This document shows positions 9,029-18,938 of a stretch of 64,000 nt of DNA, piece after piece. The DNA lies in NCBI GenBank assembly GCA_963745865.1, contig CAVUYZ010000013.1, positions 52,585-116,584 of the forward strand, in the 5' to 3' direction. Below the pieces are notes generated by a model. That model saw only the letters and a program-made list of their open reading frames with translations, had not been told where the DNA came from and made no database searches. Source of the stretch: JAHEDH01 sp963745865 (lineage in GTDB: Bacteria; Actinomycetota; Acidimicrobiia; Spongiisociales; ZC4RG35). A program made the position numbers and the translations under genes. Every line of letters starts with the position of its first letter. Positions within the stretch are counted from its first letter, which is position 1.

Positions 9029-10201
9029 TCAGCGGGGCGGGGCGATGGCGAGAACGACGTTGTGCCCGCCGAAGCCGAACGAGTTGGACAGGATGAGGCC
9101 CGGCTCCCAAGGGCGAATCTCGCGCACGATGTCGGTGAGCTCGATGGCGGGGTCCGGGACGTCGAGGCCGATGTTGGGGGGTATCTCGCTCCGCAGGATG
9201 GACATGACAGATGCCACCGCTTCGACCGCTCCCGATGCGCCGAGAGCGTGCCCGGTGACGCCCTTGATCGATGACACCGCAGGCTGGTGATCGCCGAAGA
9301 TCCGGGCGACCACCTGCGATTCGGTCACGTCGTTGAGCTGGGTCCCGGTGCCATGAGCGTTGATGTATCCCACATCTGCGGGGCGCATTCCCGCGTCATC
9401 GAGCGCCAGCCGGACGGCGCGCTCGGCCCCCTCGCCCGCAGGGTGGGGTGCGGTCAGGTGGTGGGCATCTGCGGTCGAGGCGGTGCCGACGATCTCGGCG
9501 AGGATCGTCGCTCCCCGTGCCAGGGCCAGCTCGAGTTCCTCGAGGATGAGGATTCCGGCACCTTCGCCTGCGACGAATCCGTCCCGACGCTCGTCGAAGG
9601 GACGGGCGACGTTGCTCGGACTCAACGCCCGCATGGCAGCGAACCCTTCGATCGTCGGTTCGCGCAGTGCGCCCTCTGCTCCCCCCGATACGGCAGCGTC
9701 GGCATATCCCCACGAGATCAGCCTGACCGCGTCGGTGATCGCCTGCCCTGCTGCGGCGCACGCCACGACCGGCGTGTTCGCCTGTCCGCCGAAGCCGTAG
9801 CGGATCGAGATGGCGGCGCTGGCGGCGTTGCACATCATCATCGGGATCCACAACGGAGACAGCCGGGTCGGTTCGTCGGAGTAGGTGTTGAGGATCAGAT
9901 CTTCGAGCGACTTCAGTCCGCCGATTCCGGTGCCGACGCTGACGGTGACTCGGTTGGGGTCGTAGGTATCGAGCCCACCGGCCATCGTGAGGGCCTCTTC
10001 GGTGGCGACGATGCCGAACTGGGTAAAGCGGTCGAGTCTGCGCGACTCGCGTTTGGGGATCCACGGTTCCGGGTCCCACCCATCGACTTCGTGGGGCCCT
10101 TCTCCCGGGGTCATTTGGAGTCCTTTCCAGAAGGACTCCTCACCCACCCCGGCACCGGAGACGACTCCATACCCGGTGACAACGACACGTCTGCGTTCCA
10201 T
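9029..10201 (-). CDS. fabF: Beta-ketoacyl-ACP synthase II family (FabF/KAS II)
   Basis: The 390-residue protein starts MERRRVVVTGYGVVSG at 10201; an upstream start is less likely because thiolase-fold proteins begin here. The catalytic triad is present: Cys148 (PVVACAAAG), His283 (NAHGTGTQLND) and His318 (KGVTGHALGASG). It elongates acyl-ACP by condensation with malonyl-ACP. It stands alone (no acpP or fabD beside it), downstream of an acyl-CoA dehydrogenase on the same strand but about 290 bases away. A secondary-metabolite KAS cannot be excluded. Confidence 0.9.
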   Translation of the reverse strand: MERRRVVVTGYGVVSGAGVGEESFWKGLQMTPGEGPHEVDGWDPEPWIPKRESRRLDRFTQFGIVATEEALTMAGGLDTYDPNRVTVSVGTGIGGLKSLEDLILNTYSDEPTRLSPLWIPMMMCNAASAAISIRYGFGGQANTPVVACAAAGQAITDAVRLISWGYADAAVSGGAEGALREPTIEGFAAMRALSPSNVARPFDERRDGFVAGEGAGILILEELELALARGATILAEIVGTASTADAHHLTAPHPAGEGAERAVRLALDDAGMRPADVGYINAHGTGTQLNDVTESQVVARIFGDHQPAVSSIKGVTGHALGASGAVEAVASVMSILRSEIPPNIGLDVPDPAIELTDIVREIRPWEPGLILSNSFGFGGHNVVLAIAPPR

Positions 10202-10490
10202 TCGGCCCCATTCTGCTCGCTGCGCCGGGGAATGTCCGGTTCGAGGGTGGGGTGCCTCATACCGGGTCTGCATGCGAGCCCGGACAGAGCCATCGATCCC
10301 TCTGCGCGTCGAGTGCGATCCGCGGGCACTCGAGCCCGAGTTCGGATGGTCGAAGGGCCCGACTGACTAGTCAAGCCGGAACGGTGTGAATCCATCCTGA
10401 CGCCCTGCACCCGCGATCTGTAAGTTGGCGCGCAGAGAGATCCCGGGTGGAGTGTTCTGCGCTCACTTGACCCGGGATCATCTCGTTGTA

Positions 10491-12290
10491 TCAGCTCGTC
10501 AGTTGTTCGTCGTCCAGTGCGAAGAGCATGTCTGACGGTGCGAGGACCGCCGGCGCCAATCCGGCCGCCGTCGGGACGATCTGCTCGCAGTAGAACCTGG
10601 CTGTCGCCAGTTTCGCCTCGAGAAACCGGTCATCGGCGTCGTTCGGACCCATGTCGACCGGCCGCCGCAATCGCACCGAGAGCGAGATGAGCACCGCCGG
10701 CGACGGTTCCCCACATCCGTGTGAGCGGTGTTGCGCCGGCCATGGCGTCTGCGTACTCGCCGGCTGCCAGCTTCGGCTCCGACGTGGGCCGACACGTCGC
10801 CGAGGACGGAGAGGGCCTTCTCGAGTTCCTGCGCCGCAATCGTCATCCCGTCGATCTCACCAAGTCGCTGCGCAATGGCCTCCATCTCGGTGATGTACTC
10901 GGTCACTACCTCTCCGCCGCGCATCGGCAGTTTGCGGGTGACGAGGTCGAGTGACTGAATGCCGTTGGTCCCCTCGTAGATCGGGGCGATCCTGGCGTCT
11001 CGCAGGAACTGTGCGGCTCCTGTCTCCTCCACGTATCCCATGCCACCGTGGACCTGGACACCGAGCGAGGCCATCTCGACCCCGAGATCCGTGCACCATG
11101 TCTTCAGGATCGGGATCATCAGCGCCAACCGCTCTCCCGATTCGGTCCGCTCTTCCTCGGTCGCGGCATGGCGTTCGAGATCGAGCAGCGCTGCCGCCGC
11201 GTAGAGCGTGGCGCGCATCGCTTCATTGTTGGCGCGCATCGTCATCAACATTCTGCGGACATCGGGGTGGTTTGCGATCGGTGATGGATCTCGCTGATCC
11301 GAGCGCCTTCCCCTGGATCCGCTCGAGGGCGTACCTCGATGCTTTCTGATACGCCATCTCGCCGATGGCGAGGCCCTCGACCGCCACGCCGATCCGGGCG
11401 GAGTTCATCATCGTGAACATGTACTTCATGCCGCGCTGTTCCTCGCCGACCAGGTATCCGGTCGCTCCGCCCGCATCGCCGAACGAGAGAACGCAGGTGG
11501 GTGAGGCGTGGATGCCCAACTTGTGTTCGATCGACACGACGCTGACGTCGTTGCGCTCGCCGGGTGCGCCGGCCCCGTCCAGCAGGAACTTGGGGACGAT
11601 GAACATGGAGATGCCCTTCGTCCCGGCGCAGCGTCCGGTGTCTTTGCGAGGACGAGGTGGATGATGTTGTCGGTCAGGTCGTGCTCGCCCCAGGTGATGT
11701 AGATCTTCTGGCCGGTGATCTTGTAGGTCCCGTCTTCCTGCTTGACGGCCTTGCTCGTGATGGCTCCGAGGTCGGATCCTGCCTGCGGCTCTGTAAGACA
11801 CATCGTCCCGGTCCACTCACCGCTCGACGAGCTTCTCCAGATAGGTGGCCTGCTGCTCAGGTGAGCCGTGTCGGGTCAGTGCCTCGATCGCTCCCTGGGT
11901 GAGGAGCGGGGCGAGCGAGAAGGCCATGTTGGCCGATGTGAACATCTCCTGGAGTGCGATCCCGACGGTGTAGGGGAACCCGCCGCCACCGGCGGACTCG
12001 GGGAGGTGGACTCCGGCCCAGCCGGCCTCACGAACTTGGCGGTACGCCTCGGCAAACCCGTCTGGCGTCTTCACCGTCCCATCGGTCTGGAGCACCGATC
12101 CTTGGCGGTCGCCTGTCCAGTTGGTTGGGGCGATCACTTCCGAAAAGAACCGGCCCGCCTCCTGCAGGACGCCGAACGCCGTCTCCGGGTCGGCGTGCTG
12201 GAATCCATTGAGCTTCGAGATCCGTTCGAGGTCCGCGATGTTGTTGAGGACGAACTCGATGTCGTCGAGTGGCGGCGTGTATTCGGACAC
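10491..12290 (-). CDS. Acyl-CoA dehydrogenase, long FadE5/DmdC-like type (about five frameshifts)
   Basis: GTG at 12290 follows ribosome site AGGAG (12296-12300). The start is SEYTPPLDDIEFVLNNIADL, typical of the roughly 600-residue dehydrogenases that carry an extra C-terminal domain. Domain blocks read in order: N-terminal helices, LTEPQAGSDLGAI (FAD/substrate loop), KITGQKIYITWGEHDL, GISMFIVPKFL, then QVHGGMGYVEETGAAQFLRDARI with YEGTNGIQ, and a C-terminal helical domain. Frame shifts lie near 11815, 11640, 11245, 10750 and 10690. The enzyme oxidises an acyl-CoA to the enoyl-CoA with FAD. Substrate could be a medium/long acyl-CoA or a DMSP-derived thioether acyl-CoA; sequence alone does not decide. 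Confidence 0.85.
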
Positions 12291-12322
12291 GGGAACTCCT
12301 GACTGGGTGTCTGACCCAGGAT

Positions 12323-12340
12323 ACCGACCAATCGGTCGGT
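12323..12340. promoter_or_regulatory. TetR-type palindrome in the promoter of the acyl-CoA dehydrogenase
   Basis: A perfect inverted repeat, ACCGACC-AATC-GGTCGGT, lies 33 bases upstream of the dehydrogenase start. Sites of the ACCGACCGGTCGGT kind are common operators of TetR-family fatty-acid and lipid regulators in actinobacteria. No TetR gene is in the window, so the binder is unknown. Confidence 0.55.
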
Positions 12341-12369
12341 TAGTGCCCGGCGAGCAAGGACGTGCGATC

Positions 12370-12395
12370 ATTTACACTATGGCCGTAGTGTAAAT
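12370..12395. promoter_or_regulatory. Second operator-like palindrome in the divergent intergenic region
   Basis: A perfect 10-base inverted repeat, ATTTACACTA-TGGCCG-TAGTGTAAAT, stands out in GC-rich DNA by its A/T content. It lies 50 bases upstream of the FTR1 start and 80 bases upstream of the dehydrogenase. Its position suits control of the iron permease or of both genes. The shape fits a TetR-like dimer; a Fur-family site would look different. Confidence 0.55.
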
Positions 12396-12444
12396 GGCGG
12401 CTGTGTCGGTCACCGGGGGCCAGCAGAGTCGAGAGAGGAGATCG

Positions 12445-13282
12445 ATGTCAGCGTTCTTCGTGATGTTGCGCGAAGGCGTCGAGGCGTCTCTCATCGTCGC
12501 AATTCTCCTCGCTCACCTCGAACGCTTGTCCGCCGCGAAGCAGCGCCGATGGATCTGGGCGGGAACACTCTCCGCAGTCGTCGTCTCCGCGGTCGTCGGG
12601 GTGGTCCTCTGGAATACGGTCGGCGAACTCGAAGGTCGTGCCGAGGCGATGACCGAGGGTGTCATCGCGTTCGTGGCGGCGGCACTGCTCACGTGGATGA
12701 TCATCTGGATGGGGCGACAGGCTCGTGGTCTCCGGTCGAAGCTCCACGCTCAGGTCGACGATGCACTCGCCGTCGGGAGGCACGACCGCTGCTCGCCGCT
12801 CTGGCGTTCGTTGCGGTGGTCAGGGAAGGGATCGAGTCTGCCCTCTTCATGCTCTCCACCACGATCGGGGTCGGCTCCTCGTCGACTCAGGTTCTCGGCG
12901 GGGTCGTGGGACTCGCCGCGGCAGTCGTCATCGGTTACCTGTTCTATGCGGGGACCCATCGAGTCGACCTTCGCGTGTTCTTCAGGGTCACCGGCGTGCT
13001 GATCATCCTCTTCGCGGCAGGTCTCGTGGCGAAAGGCGTCCACGAGTTCCAGGAACTGGGCTTCGTGCCGACGATCTCAGAGCACGTCTGGAGTCTCGGT
13101 CTGCTCGAACCGTCGACGAGCACGCCGGTGCGTATCTCAATAGTCTGTTCGGCTGGACCCCTGATCCGTCATTGCTCATGGTCGTGGCGTATCTCGCGTA
13201 CATCGTTCCCGTGGCGTGGACCTTCCTCCACATGACCGTCAAACCGATCGCCGAGCCGGCGCGGGATCCTGCCGCAGCCTGA
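12445..13282 (+). CDS. FTR1-family high-affinity iron permease (two frameshifts)
   Basis: ATG at 12445 follows AGAGGAG. The protein has about seven membrane helices and two REXXE iron motifs: REGVEASL near residue 10 and REGIESAL in the second half. These Glu residues bind Fe3+ during passage. Frame changes near 12785 and 13130 appear to be lost bases, unlike most shifts in this window. The C terminus (AYLAYIVPVAWTF) is complete. In bacteria FTR1/EfeU usually works with EfeO and EfeB, but neither is adjacent. Two palindromes in the upstream region suggest regulated expression. Confidence 0.87.
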
Positions 13283-13431
13283 ACGCGCTGGGTCGGCTCG
13301 CGTAGCAGTTTGATCTCGAGGTGTTTCTCACACCGAGCCGCACCGGATAGGGTGACGTGGCGTGAACCGGACTCAAGTTCGGCGCTCGTCATGCCGACGA
13401 ACACTCCATGACATGTTCGGGGGAACATCGC

Positions 13432-14585
13432 ATGCTCAACCGCACCGCCACGATCGTGTTGGCTCTACTCACGGCATTCGCGCCGTTCGTCGCGGCCCAG
13501 CCGGTCCAAGCGCAAGAGGCCACGTTCGACCCCGCCCAGATGGTGTTCCCGCTGATCAGCGAACGCGAACCGCTGGTCGACTCGTTCGACGACTGCCGGT
13601 CGGGGTGTGAGCGGACTCACGGTGCCACCGACATCATGCGGCCGAAGATGACGCCGGTGCTCGCAGCCGCAAGCGGCGTCGTGTCGTGGATGGGGACCGT
13701 CGAGAACGGGAAGTGTTGTTACGTCTTCATCGACCATCCCGGCGGCTACAAGACCGGCTATATCCATCTGAACAACGACACACCGGGCACCGACGACGGA
13801 CTGGGAAATGGAATCGCTGACGGGATCTTCCCGGGAGCAAGCGTCCAGCAGGGCCAGTTGATCGGCTGGGTCGGCGACAGCGGCAATGCCGAGTACGCGG
13901 GGTCGCACCTGCATTTCGAGATCCGGTACTACGGGAACGGGTACGAGGAGCGGATCAATCCATATCCGTATCTCCTCGAGATCCCGATCCTCGACGCTCC
14001 GCTCGGGGAGCCGGTGCCCGAGCCGCAGCCGGAGGCTTTCGTGGGCTCCACCTTTGTCGACGATGACGGGTCCCCACATGAAGCGGACATCGAGCGTCTC
14101 GTCGAGATCGGCGTGACTCGTGGATGCAGCGCCACCGAGTACTGCCCTGACCGAGTCGATCACCCGAGGCCAGATGGCTGCCTTCGTGCGGCGATATCTT
14201 GGTCTCGACCCCGTCGAGGTGGCAGAACCGACCTTCCGCGACATCGCCGGCCACATCTTCGAGCAGGACATCGAATCGGTCGTCGCTGCCGGAATCGGCT
14301 TCGGTGATCGACGCCGATCATTATCAGCCTGATGCCCCACTCCTGCGGGAAGAGATGGCCAAGTTTCTCGTGCTCGCATTCGAGATCGCTCCGGGCAGCG
14401 GCGAGATGACTGCATTCGACGACGTTGCCCCCGACGGCGAGTTCGCTGATTTCATCGCAATCATCCAATCGGTCTCAGTCACCAACGGTTGCAGCGACAC
14501 CGAGTACTGCCCCATCGACCCCGTCACTCGCGAGCAGATGGCCTCCTTCTTCGTCCGCTCCATCGACCTCACCCCCACCGGCTAA
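13432..14585 (+). CDS. Secreted M23 peptidase with SLH-like repeats (two frameshifts)
   Basis: The signal peptide (MLNRTATIVLALLTAFAPF) is followed by an M23/LytM domain. THGATDIM supplies the first His/Asp zinc ligands and GSHLHFEIRYYG the HxH. From about residue 205 come SLH-like repeats of the form FVDDDG...IERLVEIGVTRGC...YCP...ITRGQMAAFVRRYL, at least three copies, each with a Cys pair. The shifts near 14150 and 14315 fall within the repeats. The protein probably cuts or remodels peptidoglycan while anchored to cell-wall polymers. Activity is inferred from zinc ligands; many such proteins are non-catalytic. Confidence 0.83.
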
Positions 14586-15005
14586 GCCCCGCTGGTCGAC
14601 CGCGGGGTGTTGTTGGCTGCAACCCTGCGGGGGCACGTGTTGTCTGGCGCACGCCTGTTCCCCAGGGACGCACGTTGTCCCCGGGTGGCGACGTTCCCCT
14701 GGCGTGCTGGCGCACGCCTGTTCCCCCAAGGGGGCACAAACAACGATGTTTGTCCCCCCGGCGGGGGGACAGGGTTCGCCCTGCGAACCCAGGGGGGCTT
14801 GCGGTCAGACTGCGAGGGAGGTGGAAACGATCTCGATCAGGGTGGCCGGATTGATGGGGCCATCGACTGTCGAGGACGTAGCCGTTCGCCACGGACGGCA
14901 AGATCCCCGACACAGAGCCTGAACCACTCACACGAGCTCACTGCAACCTCCACGATTCTCCGATGCTGTCCGGCGGATCAGCGCACCTTGGCAGACGCGG
15001 GACCG
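14586..15005. repeat. Gene-free stretch with dense short inverted repeats
   Basis: No gene is seen in these 420 bases. From 14625 to 14800 short repeats dominate. GGCGCACGCCTGTTCCCC occurs twice (near 14648 and 14709). GTCCCCCC/GGGGGGAC forms an 8-base stem at 14752-14770, followed by GGGTTCG/CGAACCC at 14772-14790. An overlapping alternative stem joins GGGGGCACAAACA and TGTTTGTCCCCC. These could terminate the peptidase transcript or form a structured RNA or REP-like element. The part from 14800 to 15005 shows nothing. Confidence 0.6.
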
Positions 15006-15761
15006 TCAGAGGAGTCTCTCGATGAGCTGGTTCATGGTGTCGCCGGCACGTCCCTCCACACGAACGGTGGCGAGTTGGTCGTGGTCGGTCGGCCCGAGGT
15101 TGACGATGACCATCGGATGCCCCCGCCGTGCGACATCGATTGCAAAGTTGGCCGCCGGGTAGACCGAGAGCGTCGAACCCACCACGAGAACGCTGTCGGC
15201 CTGTTCGCTGAATTGTCGAGCCTTGGCGATCGCCCGGTCGGGGAGCAGTTCGCCGAACATGACGGTCGATGGCTTGAGGATGCCGCCGCACAGTTCGCAG
15301 CCAGGATCCGGCTCCCCGCGATCGACCCGTTCGAGCGTCGCCTCGATGGGGCGCCGGTCATTGCACGAGACGCACATCGTCATCCGCACGTTCCCGTGGA
15401 TCTCCGACAGCGCTTCCTCGGGCAGACCTGCCACACCGTGAAGCCCATCGACGTTCTGCGTGATACATCCCGAGACGATTCCCGCGTTCCACATGCGGGC
15501 GACTGCCTGGTGGGCGCGGTTCGGATGAATGTCCGAGCGAGCCCCCCACAGTTCTCCGGACGCATGCATCTTCCATCCGTCGATTCGGCGTTCGCGGCTG
15601 GCGAGGTACCGATCGATCGTGAAGTCGTCGGGATCGACCTTCGTCCACAACCCGTTGGGTCCCCTGAAGTCGGGAATGCCCGACTCTGTCGAGATGCCGG
15701 CTCCCGTGAACACGAGAATGTTGGTCTTCGACCCGAGCGCATCGATCGCGGCTTCAATCAT
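15006..15761 (-). CDS. cobB: NAD-dependent protein deacylase, sirtuin
   Basis: The 251-residue protein starts MIEAAIDALG at 15761. Motifs are FTGAGISTESGIPDFRG (20-36, NAD binding), TQNVDGLH (101-108), catalytic His122 in EIHGN, and a zinc-binding Cys set CVSC (130/133) and CELC (155/158). It removes acetyl or other acyl groups from lysines, using NAD. It is the last gene of a minus-strand group with a small protein and a ProA-like dehydrogenase. Acyl-CoA synthetases are common targets in other bacteria; no target is implied here. Confidence 0.93.
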   Translation of the reverse strand: MIEAAIDALGSKTNILVFTGAGISTESGIPDFRGPNGLWTKVDPDDFTIDRYLASRERRIDGWKMHASGELWGARSDIHPNRAHQAVARMWNAGIVSGCITQNVDGLHGVAGLPEEALSEIHGNVRMTMCVSCNDRRPIEATLERVDRGEPDPGCELCGGILKPSTVMFGELLPDRAIAKARQFSEQADSVLVVGSTLSVYPAANFAIDVARRGHPMVIVNLGPTDHDQLATVRVEGRAGDTMNQLIERLL

Positions 15762-15864
15762 GGTGCTGCACTCTGCATCGATCGGAGGGGGACCGCAAGC
15801 ACGGGATGGAAAGAGAAACGGGACGAGTGGCCTCGCCCCGTTCATAGATCTCGTTGTGGTGGGT

Positions 15865-16023
15865 TCAGACGCTGACTGGGCTGCGCTCGTCCAGCGCGTC
15901 TTCCATCTCGACGAAGATGGTTCGGACATCCAGCGCGAAATCGACGATGTGGGCTGGCAGTGCCGCACCGTGCTTTTCGAGAAACTCGTCGACGACGATG
16001 GATCCTCTTGGGGTGTCGGTCAT
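15865..16023 (-). CDS. Small acidic protein of 52 residues, unknown function
   Basis: ATG at 16023 has a well-placed ribosome site (GGAG, 7 bases before). The predicted protein (MTDTPRGSIVVDEFLEKHGA, then an acidic helix ending DALDERSPVSV) is predicted helical and not repetitive. It lies between cobB and the ProA-like gene on the same strand. No family is recognised. It is supported mainly by the ribosome site and by its place in an otherwise empty 370-base gap. Confidence 0.45.
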   Translation of the reverse strand: MTDTPRGSIVVDEFLEKHGAALPAHIVDFALDVRTIFVEMEDALDERSPVSV

Positions 16024-16132
16024 TGTCGTCTCCAGTCGTTTCATGATCAGTTCAACGCCGATGTGGCGAACTTCATTCCTCGTGTCGACGTCCACGGTCA
16101 CATGTCTGGGGACCTATCGGAAATCCGATCGA

Positions 16133-17626
16133 TCACCGCTTCAGGTCTTCATCGTACTGCATGACACGACTTCGCACAGTAAACACCGAGTTTCCGCTGA
16201 GTATCCCGGCACGGCCGAAGAGGCGGCCGAACTGCCAGTTCGACAGGCCGAGCTCGGGTCGATCGAGTGCGTACTGACCGTCCACCCACCGGGTGAACCC
16301 ATTGCCGACGAACGGGGCATCGATCGCAGCGAAGAACGAGTCGAGCTTGGATGGCTCGGTGGTGACGAGACTCGCAACGAACCTGGGGCTGAGGTCGTTG
16401 AACAGCCGGACGGCGTGGTCGACATCGTCGACGATCGCCACTGTCACCTCCGGGCTCTGCTCCCACTCCCACTCCCGGCCGAGGTCTTCCCACCCGAGGG
16501 TCGATGTCATCGGCTCTGGCACCAGTCCCTCGGCTCGGGAGATCTCGGTCTCCTCGAACCATGCCTCGGGGAGCATTTCGGTTTGCGAGTCGACGATCCA
16601 CAGCTTGGGATTCGTCCCCTGCGTCCGTGCCGCATGCTCCAATCCTTCGAGAAAGCGAGGAAGGAGCCGGTCAGCCGCCGACCTGGTGATGCAGCAGGTG
16701 TTCAGCGTGTTGCAAACCTTCCGATCGAGCGAGTGCTCGACGACCTTGGCGAAGACGTCGGGGTCGCTCGCCTCGTCGGCGACAATCCAGGCGCCGCCGG
16801 TCCCGTGGAGGCTGACGGGGGTGCCGGATTGGCGGGCAACGGCGCCGAGCTGGGAGACGGCGGCCCCCGAGCCTCTGGCCACCGCCAGATCGAGCGCCGG
16901 GTGCGAGAAGAGCGCCCAACCGGCGGAACGGGCGGGGGAGTCGACGAGGCTGACAGACCCCTGAGGCAGTCCCGAAGCCTCGATGGCTGGGTCGAGAGCG
17001 TTGATGACGATGGCCCGAGCCGTTCCGAGCGCGTCCGAGCCGATTCGGAAGACCACCGTGTTGCCGGACCGGAGGACGCCGGTTGCATCCGCAAAGACGT
17101 TCGGTCGCCCCTCGAAGACGAAACCGACGACGCCCAGGCCCGAGGTGACCTGCTCGATCATCCACCCGTCGTGGTCGATGCGTTCCACGACCTCGTTGCG
17201 CCCGGCGGACAGCGATGCCCATTGGCGGAGTCCGGCGATCATCCCCTGTCGCATCTTGGGTGTGAGCTCGAGTCGCGTCGTGGATCGTCCTCGGGATCTC
17301 GCCGACTCGATGTCCGATGCGTTGGCTGCCGCGATCGGTGCAAACGACGCCTCGTCGGCGAGCCGATCGGCGAACGTCTGGTAGAAGGTGGTGATTGCTG
17401 CGTCATCGATCCCCCCGAGCTGTGAGAAGGCGCGCTCGGCGGCGCGAGCCGCCTCATCGGCCACCTTCCACGACTCCTGTGGAACATGGAGGAGGTCCCC
17501 GGTGTCCTGGACGACGATCAGTCGATCCCCGGCGTGGAACGAGTCGGCCAGGTCCTTGGGGACGAGGCTGACCCGATCTCCTCCCCACACGATCGGCATG
17601 CCCTCGGAGAGATGTGTCAGTTCCAT
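16133..17626 (-). CDS. Glutamate-5-semialdehyde dehydrogenase (ProA)-like protein with N-terminal extension
   Basis: This 497-residue protein is longer than typical ProA (about 415). The first 65 residues (MELTHLSEGMPIVWGGDRVS) are an extra segment, probably beta-rich. The aldehyde dehydrogenase fold follows: VFEGRPNVFADATGVLRSGN (nucleotide site), GTGGAWIVAD and the catalytic Cys in KVCNTLNTCC. No proB is adjacent, and the C-terminal region is divergent. The expected reaction is NADPH-dependent reduction of a gamma-glutamyl phosphate to the semialdehyde in proline synthesis. A related acyl phosphate is possible. Confidence 0.75.
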   Translation of the reverse strand: MELTHLSEGMPIVWGGDRVSLVPKDLADSFHAGDRLIVVQDTGDLLHVPQESWKVADEAARAAERAFSQLGGIDDAAITTFYQTFADRLADEASFAPIAAANASDIESARSRGRSTTRLELTPKMRQGMIAGLRQWASLSAGRNEVVERIDHDGWMIEQVTSGLGVVGFVFEGRPNVFADATGVLRSGNTVVFRIGSDALGTARAIVINALDPAIEASGLPQGSVSLVDSPARSAGWALFSHPALDLAVARGSGAAVSQLGAVARQSGTPVSLHGTGGAWIVADEASDPDVFAKVVEHSLDRKVCNTLNTCCITRSAADRLLPRFLEGLEHAARTQGTNPKLWIVDSQTEMLPEAWFEETEISRAEGLVPEPMTSTLGWEDLGREWEWEQSPEVTVAIVDDVDHAVRLFNDLSPRFVASLVTTEPSKLDSFFAAIDAPFVGNGFTRWVDGQYALDRPELGLSNWQFGRLFGRAGILSGNSVFTVRSRVMQYDEDLKR

Positions 17627-17753
17627 GAGCAGGGAGGGTATCGGGTCTCGGAGGGATGGAGCCGGCTGCCGTTTTGTGATTGCCGCGATCTCGGAGCATC
17701 GTGTCCGGGTGAACACGACATCTGGTGCCGTCTCCAGGTCAGCGGTCGACTTG

Positions 17754-18929
17754 ATGAGAGATCGGCTCTTCGGCCCGTATTTCTTCGGGAACCTGTTCTC
17801 CAACGCGGGAAACTGGTTCCAGAACATCGCCGCCGGAATCGTCGTCTTCGACCTGACCGGATCCAATACGAAGGTCGGCCTCATCTCGACCATCCAGTTC
17901 GGCTCGATCATCTTGTTCACGCTCTGGGCGGGGGCGGTGAGCGATCGAGTCAACCGTCGGAAGATGCTGCTGCTGTGTCAGCTACTCGCCTGGTCCGGCG
18001 CGGCGGGGCTCGCCGTGTATGTGCTGGTCGTCGGGGAGGATGGTCTCACCGGTCCATTGCCCATCTACATCGCCACCGGGATCATCGGGTTGGGATTCGC
18101 CCTGGCGCTCCCTGCGTTGCAGGCGCTGGTGCCGGCGCTTGTTCGGCCGGCCGATCTGAAACAGGCGATCGCCCTCAACTCGGTCACATTCAATCTTGCG
18201 AGATCGTTCGGCCCAGCGGTCGCCGGGTGGGTGGTGGCGGCATTCGGGGCAGGGGTTGCCTTCGCGGTGAATGCGGTGTCGTTCATTCCGATCATCGTGG
18301 TGCTCGCCGTCATTCGTCAGCGCGAGGTGGTGAGGGACACCTCGGTCGATGGATCCGTCAGGGATGCCGTCCGTCGCGCGTTCAGTGACAGGGCAATCCT
18401 GATCCCATTGATCGGAACCATTGCCGTCGGTTTCGGATCGGACCCGGTGAGCACGTTGTCGCCGGCCATCGCCGACCTGTTTGGTGAAGGCCGAGGCTTC
18501 GTGGGGCTCCTGGTTGCCGCGTTCGGTGCCGGGGCGGCGGGGGCAGCATTCGGACTCGGCGCGTTCGTCGAGCGGTTCCGTCCCGAGCGCGCCGGGGCGT
18601 ACGGACTCATGGCGCTGGCGGCGGGGATGGGCCTCCTTGCGGTTGCACCCACCAAGTGGGTTGCGCTTGGAGCCCTGGCGATCGCCGGTGTCGGGTTCAT
18701 CGGTTCGGTGACAGCGCTCAACTCGGCGATCCAGGACCGGATCGAGGAGGACTATCGAGGCCGGGTGATGGCGGTGTGGTCGGTGTTCTTCCTGGGGGTT
18801 CGCCCGATCGCAGCCATCGTCGACGGCTCGATTGCCGATGCGACGTCGGTCCGTGTTGGCATCGGGATTCCGGCGGTGGTCGCCATCGTGACCGCACTTT
18901 TCTTGTTCACGCGACGTCCGGACGAATAG
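17754..18929 (+). CDS. MFS transporter, DHA3/enterobactin-exporter-like
   Basis: A protein of about 391 residues with 11-12 membrane helices. It starts MRDRLFGPYFFGNLFSNAGN, and the loop motif GAVSDRVNRRKMLLL lies between helices 2 and 3, as in the MFS_3 group. A GTG at 17709 would add 15 residues; the choice is uncertain because neither has a strong ribosome site. It diverges from the ProA-like gene. Members export siderophores, macrolides or other small molecules; the substrate here is unknown. Confidence 0.82.
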   Translation: MRDRLFGPYFFGNLFSNAGNWFQNIAAGIVVFDLTGSNTKVGLISTIQFGSIILFTLWAGAVSDRVNRRKMLLLCQLLAWSGAAGLAVYVLVVGEDGLTGPLPIYIATGIIGLGFALALPALQALVPALVRPADLKQAIALNSVTFNLARSFGPAVAGWVVAAFGAGVAFAVNAVSFIPIIVVLAVIRQREVVRDTSVDGSVRDAVRRAFSDRAILIPLIGTIAVGFGSDPVSTLSPAIADLFGEGRGFVGLLVAAFGAGAAGAAFGLGAFVERFRPERAGAYGLMALAAGMGLLAVAPTKWVALGALAIAGVGFIGSVTALNSAIQDRIEEDYRGRVMAVWSVFFLGVRPIAAIVDGSIADATSVRVGIGIPAVVAIVTALFLFTRRPDE

Positions 18930-18938
18930 TCTCGGACC

